A stretch of DNA of 22,996 bases from Marinilabiliaceae bacterium UBA5488 (GTDB taxonomy: Bacteria > Bacteroidota > Bacteroidia > Bacteroidales > Marinilabiliaceae), in the NCBI GenBank assembly GCA_002427105.1, contig DIPM01000014.1, forward strand, positions 1-22,996, given 5' to 3'. Below, piece by piece: positions 22,922-22,996 of the stretch. Position 1 is the stretch's first letter, and each line of letters begins with the position of its first letter. The translations under genes and the position numbers were made by a program. The notes below the pieces were generated by a model. It was given only the letters and a program-made list of their open reading frames with translations. It was not told the DNA's origin and ran no database searches.

Positions 22922-22996
22922 GGAGAGATGGCAGAGTGGTCGATTGCGGCGGTCTTGAAAACCGTTGAACCGCGAGGTTCCGGGGGTTCGAATCCC
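22922..22996 (+). tRNA. tRNA-Ser (anticodon UGA), 3' end cut by window
   Basis: The acceptor start GGAGAGA, D-arm, anticodon arm (stem GCGGT/ACCGT with one G-U pair), loop CTTGAAA with TGA at 22956-22958, a long variable arm as in class II tRNAs, and the T-arm start GGGGGTTCGAATCCC are all visible. The 3' acceptor strand and CCA end are beyond the window. It would read UCA and, by wobble, other UCN serine codons. Confidence 0.93.

Overview
The window looks like a chromosomal segment of a Bacteroidota species, possibly close to Bacteroidales/Marinilabiliales. The evidence is a one-piece hybrid two-component system (HTCS) with a periplasmic propeller, a DUF1460 lipoprotein, a 'GYDIA'-type GHMP kinase, weak Shine-Dalgarno sites, and promoter-like TAnnTTTG / TTTG elements. 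The genus cannot be fixed from sequence alone.

Layout. (1) 1-6382, minus strand: a three-gene unit read right to left. It encodes a DUF1460 amidase-like lipoprotein, an ATP-cone + Mrr-like PD-(D/E)XK nuclease, and a 1388-residue HTCS regulator, and ends in a terminator hairpin near 258-297. No SusC/SusD-type gene is visible. (2) 6459-17721, plus strand: ten closely packed genes. The first four match leucine/isovalerate catabolism (3-methylcrotonyl-CoA carboxylase beta subunit, methylglutaconyl-CoA hydratase, carboxylase alpha/biotin subunit, acyl-CoA dehydrogenase). The next six are mevalonate-pathway genes plus one DUF202 membrane protein (type 2 IPP isomerase, class II HMG-CoA reductase, GYDIA GHMP kinase, DUF202, diphosphomevalonate decarboxylase, mevalonate kinase). 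(3) 17765-19455, minus strand: PII and AmtB ammonium genes, order amtB-PII. (4) 19787-22638, plus strand: oxygen-independent coproporphyrinogen III oxidase (HemN) and a HemY-type protoporphyrinogen oxidase. (5) 22639-22921: decayed intergenic repeats, then a promoter and a tRNA-Ser(UGA) cut by the window end.

How the genes work together. The central cluster is the main discovery. Read in order, it gives every step from isovaleryl-CoA through 3-methylcrotonyl-CoA, 3-methylglutaconyl-CoA and HMG-CoA to mevalonate, IPP and DMAPP. Neither HMG-CoA synthase nor HMG-CoA lyase is present in the cluster. This suggests that leucine-derived (or isovalerate-derived) HMG-CoA is passed directly to isoprenoid synthesis rather than cleaved to acetoacetate. 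That is an inference from gene content and order. HMG-CoA synthase or lyase may lie elsewhere in the genome, and the acyl-CoA dehydrogenase carries its catalytic base at the SCAD position rather than the classical isovaleryl-CoA dehydrogenase position.

Regulatory structure that can be read includes an imperfect palindrome in the divergent promoter region before the central cluster, an intrinsic terminator inside the cluster before the decarboxylase gene, a good promoter plus 21-bp-phased direct repeats upstream of amtB, and hairpins in the hemN leader and between hemN and hemY.
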